Origin: Armatimonadota bacterium
Lineage (GTDB): Bacteria; Armatimonadota; UBA10988
Direction: 5' to 3'
Assembly (NCBI GenBank): GCA_016235455.1
Contig: JACRKZ010000120.1
Location: forward strand, 1-37,107
Length of the DNA stretch: 37,107 nt
Shown here piece after piece: positions 23,137 through 31,066 of this stretch. Positions within the stretch are counted from its first letter, which is position 1; every line of letters begins with the position of its first letter. The notes under the pieces are model-generated. The model was given only the letters and a program-made list of their open reading frames with translations, did not search any database and was not told where the DNA came from. Both the position numbers and the translations under genes were made by a program.

Positions 23137-24032
23137 GCGTCGAGGGGCTGGTCTTCGACCTGGACACCTTCGCCGTCCACGACGGGCCGGGGCTGCGGCT
23201 GGCCGTCTACCTCAAAGGCTGCCCGCTGTCCTGCGCCTGGTGCCACAGCCCGGAGTCGCGCCGGCCGCAGACGGAACTGGTCTTCCTGGCCGACCGCTGC
23301 GTGCTCTGCGGGCTGTGCGCCACGGTCTGCCCGAGCGAGGGCCATGGCTTCGACGACCGCGGCCACACCATCGCGTTCGAGCGCTGCGAGCTGTGCGGCG
23401 CCTGCCTGGACACCTGTCCGGAAGGCGCCCTGACCACGCGCGGCTACACCACCACCGCCGACGAGGTCGTCGCCCGTGCCGTGCGTCTGCGACCGTTCCT
23501 GGAGCACTCCGGCGGCGGCGTGACGCTGACCGGCGGCGAGGTGACGCTGCAGACCGAGTTTGCCCACGCGGTGCTCAGCGGCTGCCGCGCGGCGGGGCTG
23601 CACACCGCCATCGAGACCAGCGGCGCCTGCGCCTGGGACCGGCTGAAGCTGCTGGCCGACGCGTGCGATCTGATTCTCTACGACCTCAAGCTCATGGACG
23701 ACGGCGAACACCAGCAGTGGTGCGGCGCCTCCAACCACCAGATCCTGGACAACCTGGAGCGGCTGGCCAGCGGCGGCTACCCGGTTGAGGTGCGCGTGCC
23801 GCTCATCCCCGCCATCACCGACACCGATGCCAACCTCATGGCGCTGTTCGGCTACATGGTGCAGGTTGGTCTGTCGCGCGTGACGCTGCTGCCGTGTAAC
23901 CCCAGCGCCGGCGCCAAGTGGCAGTGGCTCGGGCGAGACTGCCAGCTTGACCTCACACCACAGACGCCCGAGCGCCTGGCCGAACTGGTCGAACTCGGCG
24001 AGCTGCTGGAACTGGCGGTACGGCACCTGTAG
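23133..24032 (+). CDS. Glycyl radical enzyme-activating radical SAM protein
   Basis: This 299-aa protein uses S-adenosylmethionine and a 4Fe-4S cluster to place the radical on Gly722 of the enzyme encoded immediately upstream. The radical-SAM cysteines are Cys30, Cys34 and Cys37 in KGCPLSCAWCHSP. A ferredoxin-like insert binds two further clusters (CVLCGLCATVCP and CELCGACLDTCP, about residues 64-100), as in activases of dehydratase-type glycyl radical enzymes. Pyruvate formate-lyase activase lacks this insert. VTLTGGEVTLQ corresponds to the SAM-binding GGE motif, and YDLKLMDDGEHQQWCG is also typical. Translation is coupled to the enzyme by the ATGA overlap. Confidence 0.92.
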   Translation: MSVEGLVFDLDTFAVHDGPGLRLAVYLKGCPLSCAWCHSPESRRPQTELVFLADRCVLCGLCATVCPSEGHGFDDRGHTIAFERCELCGACLDTCPEGALTTRGYTTTADEVVARAVRLRPFLEHSGGGVTLTGGEVTLQTEFAHAVLSGCRAAGLHTAIETSGACAWDRLKLLADACDLILYDLKLMDDGEHQQWCGASNHQILDNLERLASGGYPVEVRVPLIPAITDTDANLMALFGYMVQVGLSRVTLLPCNPSAGAKWQWLGRDCQLDLTPQTPERLAELVELGELLELAVRHL

Positions 24033-24045
24033 CCGCGGCGGCGCG

Positions 24046-26562
24046 TCACGGCTGCGGTGCCTTGACGATGCCGGTGGTCAGGCCCTGAGCGTCCACGGCG
24101 AACTCATAGACCCGCCCGCCACCCAGGTCGATACGGTCGATGCAGCCCTGCGGCGTGCGGTGCACCTGGGCGTAGCGAAAGACCTGATTGTTCGCGTTGT
24201 CGTTCTCGCAGAAGCGCACCTTGTCCAGGCCCACCGACCAGAGGTCGAGCATCAGCAGGACCTGGTCGACATTGCCGCGGAACCCGCGACGGAAGCGGTC
24301 GATGGCCACCTGCAAGCGGCCTTCGGTGGAGTTCCAGTGCTGATTGCCCTGTGTGGCCAGGCTCTCCTGCGGGGCGCCCAGGAACCAGTCGATGCCGCCA
24401 CGCATGAACCCGAAGTCGCGCTGGGCCTTGCCCGCGGGGCTTTCCCACCAGGCCTTGAGCGCGGCATCCCAGTGGGCGGCGTCGCCGTCCCACAGACCGG
24501 CCTCCTTGAAATGCTCGCGGGTCGCATCCCAGCTCAGCCAGCCGCTCCGGCCAGCGCGGAAGTGTGGGCCGGCCGCCTGCACGAGCATCTGGCCCCAGCG
24601 GCGATTGAGGTCGGGCCGCGTGCGCACGTAGGCGTCGCAGTCGTGGCAGACCTCGTGCTTGACCACGGTCATGAACCAATTCTCGCTGCCCCGATCACCG
24701 ATGACCGCCTTGGCGTCCGGGCCGAAGGCGTACTCGCCACCATCCACGGGCGCGCCGTTGAAGGTGTTCTTCAGGTGCCCGCGCACCAGGTAGACCTTGC
24801 CGCCCAGCCAGTCGGCCGCGGTGATGCCGGTACCGGGATAGACCTCGCGCGGGATCGTGCGCAGCCACTGCCAGATGGCCTCGGCGCCGCGCGGGTTCTC
24901 GTTGTTCTCGATGTAGATGACGCCGACATCCTCCAGCAGTTTGGCATACGCGCCGTCGAACCCGGCCACCTGGGCGAGTTGCTTGCGCACCGCGGGGTCA
25001 TCGGGGCCCGTCATCAACATGGTCAGCCAGACCTGCGCGGCCAGCGACGGGATGCCCGGCTGCGCCTTGACATCGAGCTTCTGGCGCCGCAGGTACTGCG
25101 GGAAAGCCGCGATCAGCTTGGCCAACTCATCGCGCAACTGCTCGCGCTGGCTGGGCGTAGCGAAGCTGACCACATAGTCGTACAGCGCACCCATCAGGGT
25201 TTGGAGCCGGCCCTTGTCGGCCTCGTTCGCCCGATCGGCCAGGTAGGTACCCAGGTCCAACGGGTGGGCGCCGATCAGCAGCACGGTGTCGCGCACATAG
25301 CTCGCGGCGCTGCGTCCCCAGGCCACGCGGACACGCCCGCCGACCTCGCCGCCCATGACCAAATCAGCGGCGCCATCGCCGTTCAGGTCGCCCAGGTCCA
25401 CGATCGGGCCGTCAGTGAGGTTGTGCAGGTCGACGGGGGCGCCCTTGGCGCCCGCCACGGCGAATGTGCCCGTGCCGGGCAGGGCCGGCTTGGCCGCCGT
25501 GCCAGTGTTGATGCGGAAGTTGATGTTCCCCCAGTTGTAGGAGTCGACCAGGTCCGGAATGCCGTCCAGGTTCACATCCATCACGCGCACATTGAGGTTG
25601 TAGGAGCCGCCCATGCTGCGGCCCTCGCTGTCAATCTCGATCACCGGCGCGGCGAACGTGCCGTCGGGCTGCCGGTAGCGGACCTTCACATCGCCCGAGC
25701 GCGACCCGGTGATCAGGTCGGGCTGGCCGTCGCCGTTCCAGTCAGCGACTTCGCAGCGGATGTCGTCGACCACCAGGGCGGCGCCACCCGTGGCCTGGAG
25801 CGCGACGGGCGCCGCCAGTTGCCCGCCTGAGCGCCTCAGCCAGCGTGGCGTGCGGTCGGTGGCGTTGGTCACCACGAGGTCGACCTGACCATCGTGGTCC
25901 ATGTCGGCCAGCGACAGCGCCATGCGGTCTTTGCCCGACGACAGCGGCGCCTGCCCAGCCCGCAGCCGCTGGGCAGCGCCAAACGCCGGCGCGGTCGTCG
26001 TGCCCACGTTCGGGTACAGCCACACGCCGCCCTCGGCACCGACCAGCAGGTCGAGCCGGCCGTCGCCGTTCCAGTCGAGCAGCCGCGGCACCGTGGTCGC
26101 GTTGCCGCCGCCAATGGGCTGCCCACCTGCCTGCAGTTCGGTCAGGTCGGTGAAGCTGGTGGTGGCCCACTGCCCGCTGGGCTTGACCACCCGCACTCGC
26201 ATCGTCGCCGTGCCCTGGCCGCCGCGCCCGTCGGTCAATGTGAACGAGAAGGCGTCCGCGCCCACGTAGCCGGCCGCCGGCGTGTAGCCGAACGTGCCGT
26301 CGGCGTGCAGCGTCGCCTGGCCATGCGCCGGTTGCGTGAACGACTGCACCTGCAACGGGTCGAGTTCGACATCGTACTGGCCCAGCAGCGCGCTCGGCGT
26401 CCGACCCGGACGTCCCGCCTCCACCGCCGCCTCGCGATCGGTCACGCGCGGCGCGCAGTTGGGGAACGGGTCAGGCAGCGTGGTGGTCGTCACACCCGGT
26501 GGCGTCTGCGCCAGGAGCGGCAGCACAACCAGTAGCAGGGACACGGCAACAGCGTGTTTCAT
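24046..26562 (-). CDS. Secreted FG-GAP/VCBS repeat protein with cadherin-like domain and HEVCH metallopeptidase-like region
   Basis: This 838-aa exported protein has a signal peptide (AVSLLLVVLPLLAQ). Residues about 45-128 are a cadherin/Ig-like module (PAHGQATLHADGTFGYTPAAG). Residues about 140-460 carry at least five FG-GAP/VCBS units with calcium-binding DxNGDG-type loops (DWNGDGRLD, DMDHDGQVD, DWNGDGQPD, DVNLDGIPD, DLNGDGAAD), suggesting a beta-propeller. The C-terminal half has HEVCHDCDAY with the HExxH pattern (His636, Glu637, His640), suggesting a zinc metallopeptidase. The third ligand is uncertain. GAGGTG lies just before the ATG. The C-terminal domain was not matched to a named family, so protease function is an inference from the motif. 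Confidence 0.75.
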   Translation of the reverse strand: MKHAVAVSLLLVVLPLLAQTPPGVTTTTLPDPFPNCAPRVTDREAAVEAGRPGRTPSALLGQYDVELDPLQVQSFTQPAHGQATLHADGTFGYTPAAGYVGADAFSFTLTDGRGGQGTATMRVRVVKPSGQWATTSFTDLTELQAGGQPIGGGNATTVPRLLDWNGDGRLDLLVGAEGGVWLYPNVGTTTAPAFGAAQRLRAGQAPLSSGKDRMALSLADMDHDGQVDLVVTNATDRTPRWLRRSGGQLAAPVALQATGGAALVVDDIRCEVADWNGDGQPDLITGSRSGDVKVRYRQPDGTFAAPVIEIDSEGRSMGGSYNLNVRVMDVNLDGIPDLVDSYNWGNINFRINTGTAAKPALPGTGTFAVAGAKGAPVDLHNLTDGPIVDLGDLNGDGAADLVMGGEVGGRVRVAWGRSAASYVRDTVLLIGAHPLDLGTYLADRANEADKGRLQTLMGALYDYVVSFATPSQREQLRDELAKLIAAFPQYLRRQKLDVKAQPGIPSLAAQVWLTMLMTGPDDPAVRKQLAQVAGFDGAYAKLLEDVGVIYIENNENPRGAEAIWQWLRTIPREVYPGTGITAADWLGGKVYLVRGHLKNTFNGAPVDGGEYAFGPDAKAVIGDRGSENWFMTVVKHEVCHDCDAYVRTRPDLNRRWGQMLVQAAGPHFRAGRSGWLSWDATREHFKEAGLWDGDAAHWDAALKAWWESPAGKAQRDFGFMRGGIDWFLGAPQESLATQGNQHWNSTEGRLQVAIDRFRRGFRGNVDQVLLMLDLWSVGLDKVRFCENDNANNQVFRYAQVHRTPQGCIDRIDLGGGRVYEFAVDAQGLTTGIVKAPQP

Positions 26563-26707
26563 GGCACCTCAGCTTCGGAGCAATCGTTTAGCAGGACGTT
26601 GCCCGATAGGATCGCGATCAGCTGAGGCGATGTCAAGGCCAGCGACGACGTGTCTTGACGCCGACGCAGGGCAGACGCCGCGCCGCGCTGGTGGCATCAT
26701 AGTCACC

Positions 26708-28405
26708 ATGGCCGACGACCTGCTCTTCGCCGTGGACCAAGTACTCGAGGCGCTCGACAGCACGAGCCTCGCCGACGAGGCTGACGCCGAGCGCCTCGCC
26801 GCGCCGCTGGTGGCCGCCCTGCGCGCACTGACCGCGAGCGCCAAGGGGCCCGACTGGCGCGAGCAGAGCTGGGACAGCTATCGCTACGACCTGTTCGAGC
26901 TCGAAGGCTGGTGCGTCACGGTGCCGTTCGCCGCGCTGAGCCAGGCCCGCTCCGCCGTGGTGCCCGTGGCCGCCGCCGAGCGACTGCTGGCGCTGCCCGA
27001 CCGGCCGCGCGAGCACCCCTGGGACCGCCGTGAGCCGGGCCGCGCCTATCGGCGGTACTGGGTGCGCGACAAGCGATTCCTCATGTTGGTGGCCGAGATC
27101 GCCGCGCGCTGGCCGGCGGAGAGCGCGCACCTGGTCGCGGAGTTGCGACGCCTGCTGGGTCGCATGCCCGCGCGCGACAGCGGGCCCGTGGCCTTGGCCT
27201 GCGCCACGCTGGGCCTGCTTGACGGCGACCCGCTGGCCCTGGCGCGCGACGTACTGGACAATGCGGCCGCCGACGACCTCGGTGCGCGCGGCGAGTTGGT
27301 GCTCCAAGCGTTGCGCGGCACCGACGCGATGTCGGGCCACCGGCGCGCCGACCTGCTGCGCCAGGCCACGGCCGTGGCTCGCCGCACCACCGCGTTCGTG
27401 GCCAGCAACCCCTTCGCCGCTTGCGTGGAGGCGCTATCCGAGGCCGCCGTCGATACCAGCGCCGAACTGCTGGAACTGGTAGAGCGTGCCGTGCGGGTCA
27501 AGCTGCTGGACTGGGAAGGCTGGCAGACCGCGCTGCACGCCGCCGGCCGCGCCACCACGCATCTGGCCGCGGCGCTCGGGCCGGATGTGGTGGGTGAGGT
27601 CATCGCTGGCCTGCGCCGCTGGGAGCGCTGGCTGCCCGGCCTTGAGCCGTGGATCCTGGTCGCCGGCGCGCGCGGGCTCAGCGGCCGCGACCAGTCCGAC
27701 GCCTTGCGGCGCGCGCTGTTCGCCGCACGACGAGCCACCACCAGCACCTACGGCCTGCGCGCCGAGGCCGCCGCCGTGCGCCTGCTGCTGGAGGTCGGCG
27801 CCGAAGGTGCGGGCGATGAACTGAGCTTCATGCTCAAGCGGCTGACCGCCATGCCGTCAGGCCGCGTGCAGCAACTGGGACTGATGGCGGCCGTGGGCGA
27901 ACTGGCCATCCTCGGCGCGGCGCACTGGGCCGACGCCGCGCGCCTGGCCCAGCGGCTGCGCGCGACCGACTTGCGCTGGCTGGCCTGGGCGCTGCTGGCC
28001 AGCGCTGACGGCCCGGCCGACCCGCGACGCGAGGCGTTGGCTCGCGCTGGGCAGGCGGCCCGGCGCTGGCGACTGCGGCCGCCACCGTTTGATGTGCTGG
28101 TGCCGCTCTGGCAGCAGCTGGGAGAGCGCTTGCCGGACGACTCACCGGCGCTGGCCCGCGTAGTCGAGCTGTCGCGGCAGGCGCGGCTGCATGAGCAGCC
28201 CGGCCCGGCCTTCGCCGCCGAGCTGATGGCGCTCGGCGAACACCTGGCCACGCCGCCGGCGCTGCGCGCCGTCGCCCAGGTGGCGCTCGGCTCGGCCGAC
28301 AACTGGTGGCGGCTGCCGCTGCTGGCCCTGCTGGCCGACGGCGCCATGGCCTGCCTGCTGGCGCGCCTCGGTGTAACGGCGGCCGGAACCGGGGTACACT
28401 GCTAA
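26708..28405 (+). CDS. Hypothetical alpha-helical protein, no recognised family
   Basis: This 565-aa protein is rich in Ala, Leu and Arg, with no signal peptide and no membrane segments. Successive helix pairs with Leu/Ala periodicity (for example ELLELVERAVRVKLLDWEGW, LRAEAAAVRLLLEVGAEG) suggest an alpha-solenoid of HEAT or ARM type. That is a structural impression, not a match. No catalytic motif was seen. The start ATG at 26708 gives MADDLLFAVDQVLEAL. The open frame extends 414 bases upstream, but only across the divergent neighbour. It is separated from the divergent FG-GAP gene by 145 bases and from the DUF1361 gene by 15 bases, so it probably begins an operon. The reading frame has strong codon bias for G or C at third positions, supporting a real gene. 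Confidence 0.65.
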   Translation: MADDLLFAVDQVLEALDSTSLADEADAERLAAPLVAALRALTASAKGPDWREQSWDSYRYDLFELEGWCVTVPFAALSQARSAVVPVAAAERLLALPDRPREHPWDRREPGRAYRRYWVRDKRFLMLVAEIAARWPAESAHLVAELRRLLGRMPARDSGPVALACATLGLLDGDPLALARDVLDNAAADDLGARGELVLQALRGTDAMSGHRRADLLRQATAVARRTTAFVASNPFAACVEALSEAAVDTSAELLELVERAVRVKLLDWEGWQTALHAAGRATTHLAAALGPDVVGEVIAGLRRWERWLPGLEPWILVAGARGLSGRDQSDALRRALFAARRATTSTYGLRAEAAAVRLLLEVGAEGAGDELSFMLKRLTAMPSGRVQQLGLMAAVGELAILGAAHWADAARLAQRLRATDLRWLAWALLASADGPADPRREALARAGQAARRWRLRPPPFDVLVPLWQQLGERLPDDSPALARVVELSRQARLHEQPGPAFAAELMALGEHLATPPALRAVAQVALGSADNWWRLPLLALLADGAMACLLARLGVTAAGTGVHC

Positions 28406-28420
28406 CTGGAGCGTGTGGGC

Positions 28421-29062
28421 ATGGACCGAGCATTCCTCTGGGTGGCATGGAACCTGTTCCTGGCGGTCCTGCCCGTGCTGTTCGCGCGGCGGCTGGCCAC
28501 GCAACTGACCCGCGCGCGGGGCGGCAAGCCGCACCTGTGGCCGGCGGTGGCCCTGTGGTTGGCGCTCTGGCTGGCCTTCCTGCCCAACACCTGCTACCTG
28601 CTCACCGAGTGGCGACACTGGTTCGACCTCATGCATGGCGAGCAGTACTGGGTCCGCTGGGCGAAGCACGGCAGCCTGTCGGACTTCATGGCGCTCGCGC
28701 AATGGACCCTCTTCTTTGCCAGCTTCTCGGGCGCGGGGGTGATAGCCTTCTGGGCGGCCATCCGGCCGCTCGGCCAGGCACTGAGCGACTGTCGCTGGCG
28801 ACCTTGGCTGGGCGCGCTGCTGTTCTGGCTCAACGGGCTGGGCGTCTACCTTGGGTTGGAGTTGCGCTTCAACTCGTGGCAGGTGGTCTCACAGCCCGCC
28901 GCCATCGCCCGTCAGGCCCTGACCGCGCTGAGCCATCCGGTGTTCATTGTGCTGGTGTCGGGCTTCGCGCTGTTGCTCTGGGCGCTCTATGAGATCGTCG
29001 AGACGTTCGCCGCCGGGATCCGCTACAGGTTGGCGGCCCGGAAGGGTTCCGACCCGGCCTGA
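28421..29062 (+). CDS. DUF1361 integral membrane protein
   Basis: This 213-aa inner-membrane protein has about five to six transmembrane helices. The core LWLALWLAFLPNTCYLLTEWRHW carries the FLPN...YLLT...H pattern that defines DUF1361, a family of unknown function. The remaining helices include LAQWTLFFASFSGAGVIAFW and HPVFIVLVSGFALLLWALYE. GGAG at 28408-28411 is 9 bases before the ATG at 28421, whereas the GTG at 28415 is too close to it. It lies 15 bases after the hypothetical gene and 25 bases before the alpha-galactosidase gene, suggesting one transcript, but no functional link is evident. Confidence 0.75.
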   Translation: MDRAFLWVAWNLFLAVLPVLFARRLATQLTRARGGKPHLWPAVALWLALWLAFLPNTCYLLTEWRHWFDLMHGEQYWVRWAKHGSLSDFMALAQWTLFFASFSGAGVIAFWAAIRPLGQALSDCRWRPWLGALLFWLNGLGVYLGLELRFNSWQVVSQPAAIARQALTALSHPVFIVLVSGFALLLWALYEIVETFAAGIRYRLAARKGSDPA

Positions 29063-29087
29063 CGAATTGCGCCAGCGGAGCCCGCTC

Positions 29088-31049
29088 ATGTTCCGATGCG
29101 CCGCTGTCGTCGCGTCTCTCGTCCTGGCCCTCGCGGCTCAGGCGGCCGAGACGGTCTACCTGGAGACCCTCGATCTGACCAAGATGCGCCAAGGCTACGG
29201 CCAGGCGCAGGTCAACCAGTCGATCCGCGAGAAGCCCCTGGCCATCGCCGGCAAAGCCTTCGAGCACGGCGTCGGCAGCCATGCGCGGGGCGAGCTGTGG
29301 GTCGCCCTCGACGGTGGCTCCGACCGCTTCTCGGCCAGTGTCGGCATCGATGACAATGCCGGCGGCGCCGGCACCGTCGTCTTTCAGGTGCTGGTCGACG
29401 GCAAGTTGCGGTTCGACTCGGGAGTCATGAAGCCCGGTCAGGCCGCCAAGGCCATCGACGTCGACCTGCGCGGCGCCAAGCTCCTGCTCCTGCTGGCCGA
29501 GGATGCCGGCGACGGCATCGCCTACGACCACGCCAACTGGTGCGACGCGCGCTTCGCCGTCAGTGGCACGGCGCCCCGCGCAGTCGACCCGCCCGACGAC
29601 CAGAAGGTAATTCTCACGCCCAAGCCCGGCCCGCAGCCGCGGCTCAATGGCCCGCTGACCTATGGCTGCCGGCCCGGCAACCCGTTCCTCTATCGCATCC
29701 CCTGCCAGGGCACGCGGCCCATCACCTTCAGCGCCGACGGCCTGCCCGCCAGCCTGCGGCTCGACGCGCGGACCGGCATCATCAGCGGCACCGCGCCGGC
29801 CCGCGGCGAGACGGTGGTGACGCTGCACGCCGAGAACGCGGCCGGCCGGGCGCAGCGCAGCCTCAAGATCGTCGCCGGCGACAAGCTCGCACTGACCCCG
29901 CCGCTGGGCTGGAACCACTGGTATGCGCACTACGACCGCATCACCGACGCCATGATGCGTCAGGCGGCCGATGTGCTGGTCAGCAGCGGCCTGGCCGATG
30001 TCGGCTACAGCTTTGTGAGCATCGACGACTGCTGGATGAACGCCGAGCGCCAGCGCGACCCGCTACGCGTCGGCCCGCTGCGCGACGACCAAGGGCGACT
30101 GCTGCCCAACAAGCACTTCCCGGACATGAAGGCGCTGACCGACTACATCCATGCCAAGGGCCTCAAGGCCGGCATCTACACCTCTCCCGGCCCACGCACC
30201 TGCGCCGGGTTCTGTGGCGCCTGGCAGCATGAGGCGCAGGACGCTGGGACCTTCGCTGACTGGGGCTTCGACCTGCTCAAGTACGACTGGTGTTCGTATG
30301 GCGAGGTGTGTCGCGACGAGCAGGAGCCCGAAAAGCTGATCAAGCCCTACCGGCTGATGGCCGATCTGCTGGCCAAGGGCCCGCGCGATATCCAGCTCAA
30401 CCTCTGCCAGTACGGCATGGGCAAGGTCTGGGAATGGGGCGCCGGCATCGGCGGCCAGAGCTGGCGCACCGGCGGCGACCTGGGCTTCGAACTCAGCCGC
30501 ATCTTCGAGATCGCCCTGCGCAACTGCGAACTGCGCGCCTGGAACGGGCCCGGCGGGTGGAACGACCCGGACTACGTGCAGATCGGCAAGATCGGCAACG
30601 CCGGTGCCATGGGCGAGCCCAAGGACGGCCCGCTGAGCCCGAATGAGCAGTACAGCTTCGTCTCGCTGTGGTCGCTCATGGCTTGCCCTATCTTCTACAG
30701 TGGCGACATGGCCAACCTCGATGAGTTCACGCTGAACATCCTGGGCAACGCCGAGGTGATCGACATCAACCAGGACCCGCTGGGCCAGTGCGCGGCCGTG
30801 TCGCCCATCGACGACCAGTCGTTCCTGATGGTCAAGGACCTGGCCGACGGCACCAAGGCCGTGGGCCTGGCCAACCGCGGCCAGTTCCCCAAGACGCTCA
30901 CCGCACCCTGGCGACTGCTCGGCGTGGGCGGCAAGCAGACCGTGCGCGACGTCTGGCGCCAGAAGGACCTGGGCGCGTTCGAGGATGGCTACACCACCGA
31001 AGTGCCACGCCGCAGCGTGCTGCTGCTCAAGGTAGCGCCGACCCGCTAG
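29088..31049 (+). CDS. Secreted alpha-galactosidase: NPCBM, He_PIG and GH27 domains
   Basis: This 653-aa exported glycosidase has a signal peptide (AAVVASLVLALAAQAAE). An NPCBM carbohydrate-binding module (about 20-165) shows IAGKAFEHGVGSHARGEL and FSASVGIDDNAGG. A putative Ig (He_PIG) domain (about 190-270) contains ADGLPASLRLDARTGIISG. The GH27 barrel starts at LTPPLGWNHWY. The nucleophile is Asp400 in LLKYDWCSYG, and the acid/base is Asp464 in SWRTGGDLG. The barrel is followed by a C-terminal beta domain ending EVPRRSVLLLKV. It should release terminal alpha-galactose from plant or algal glycans outside the cytoplasm. GGAG at 29077-29080 is 7 bases before the ATG. The next gene starts 17 bases after its stop. 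Confidence 0.92.
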   Translation: MFRCAAVVASLVLALAAQAAETVYLETLDLTKMRQGYGQAQVNQSIREKPLAIAGKAFEHGVGSHARGELWVALDGGSDRFSASVGIDDNAGGAGTVVFQVLVDGKLRFDSGVMKPGQAAKAIDVDLRGAKLLLLLAEDAGDGIAYDHANWCDARFAVSGTAPRAVDPPDDQKVILTPKPGPQPRLNGPLTYGCRPGNPFLYRIPCQGTRPITFSADGLPASLRLDARTGIISGTAPARGETVVTLHAENAAGRAQRSLKIVAGDKLALTPPLGWNHWYAHYDRITDAMMRQAADVLVSSGLADVGYSFVSIDDCWMNAERQRDPLRVGPLRDDQGRLLPNKHFPDMKALTDYIHAKGLKAGIYTSPGPRTCAGFCGAWQHEAQDAGTFADWGFDLLKYDWCSYGEVCRDEQEPEKLIKPYRLMADLLAKGPRDIQLNLCQYGMGKVWEWGAGIGGQSWRTGGDLGFELSRIFEIALRNCELRAWNGPGGWNDPDYVQIGKIGNAGAMGEPKDGPLSPNEQYSFVSLWSLMACPIFYSGDMANLDEFTLNILGNAEVIDINQDPLGQCAAVSPIDDQSFLMVKDLADGTKAVGLANRGQFPKTLTAPWRLLGVGGKQTVRDVWRQKDLGAFEDGYTTEVPRRSVLLLKVAPTR

Positions 31050-31066
31050 ACCCGAGGAGGATCGCC

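Noticed and set aside
23947..25830. A 627-codon plus-strand open frame over the FG-GAP gene
   Set aside because: It is antisense to recognisable FG-GAP calcium loops and an HEVCH motif, and its translation is low-complexity.
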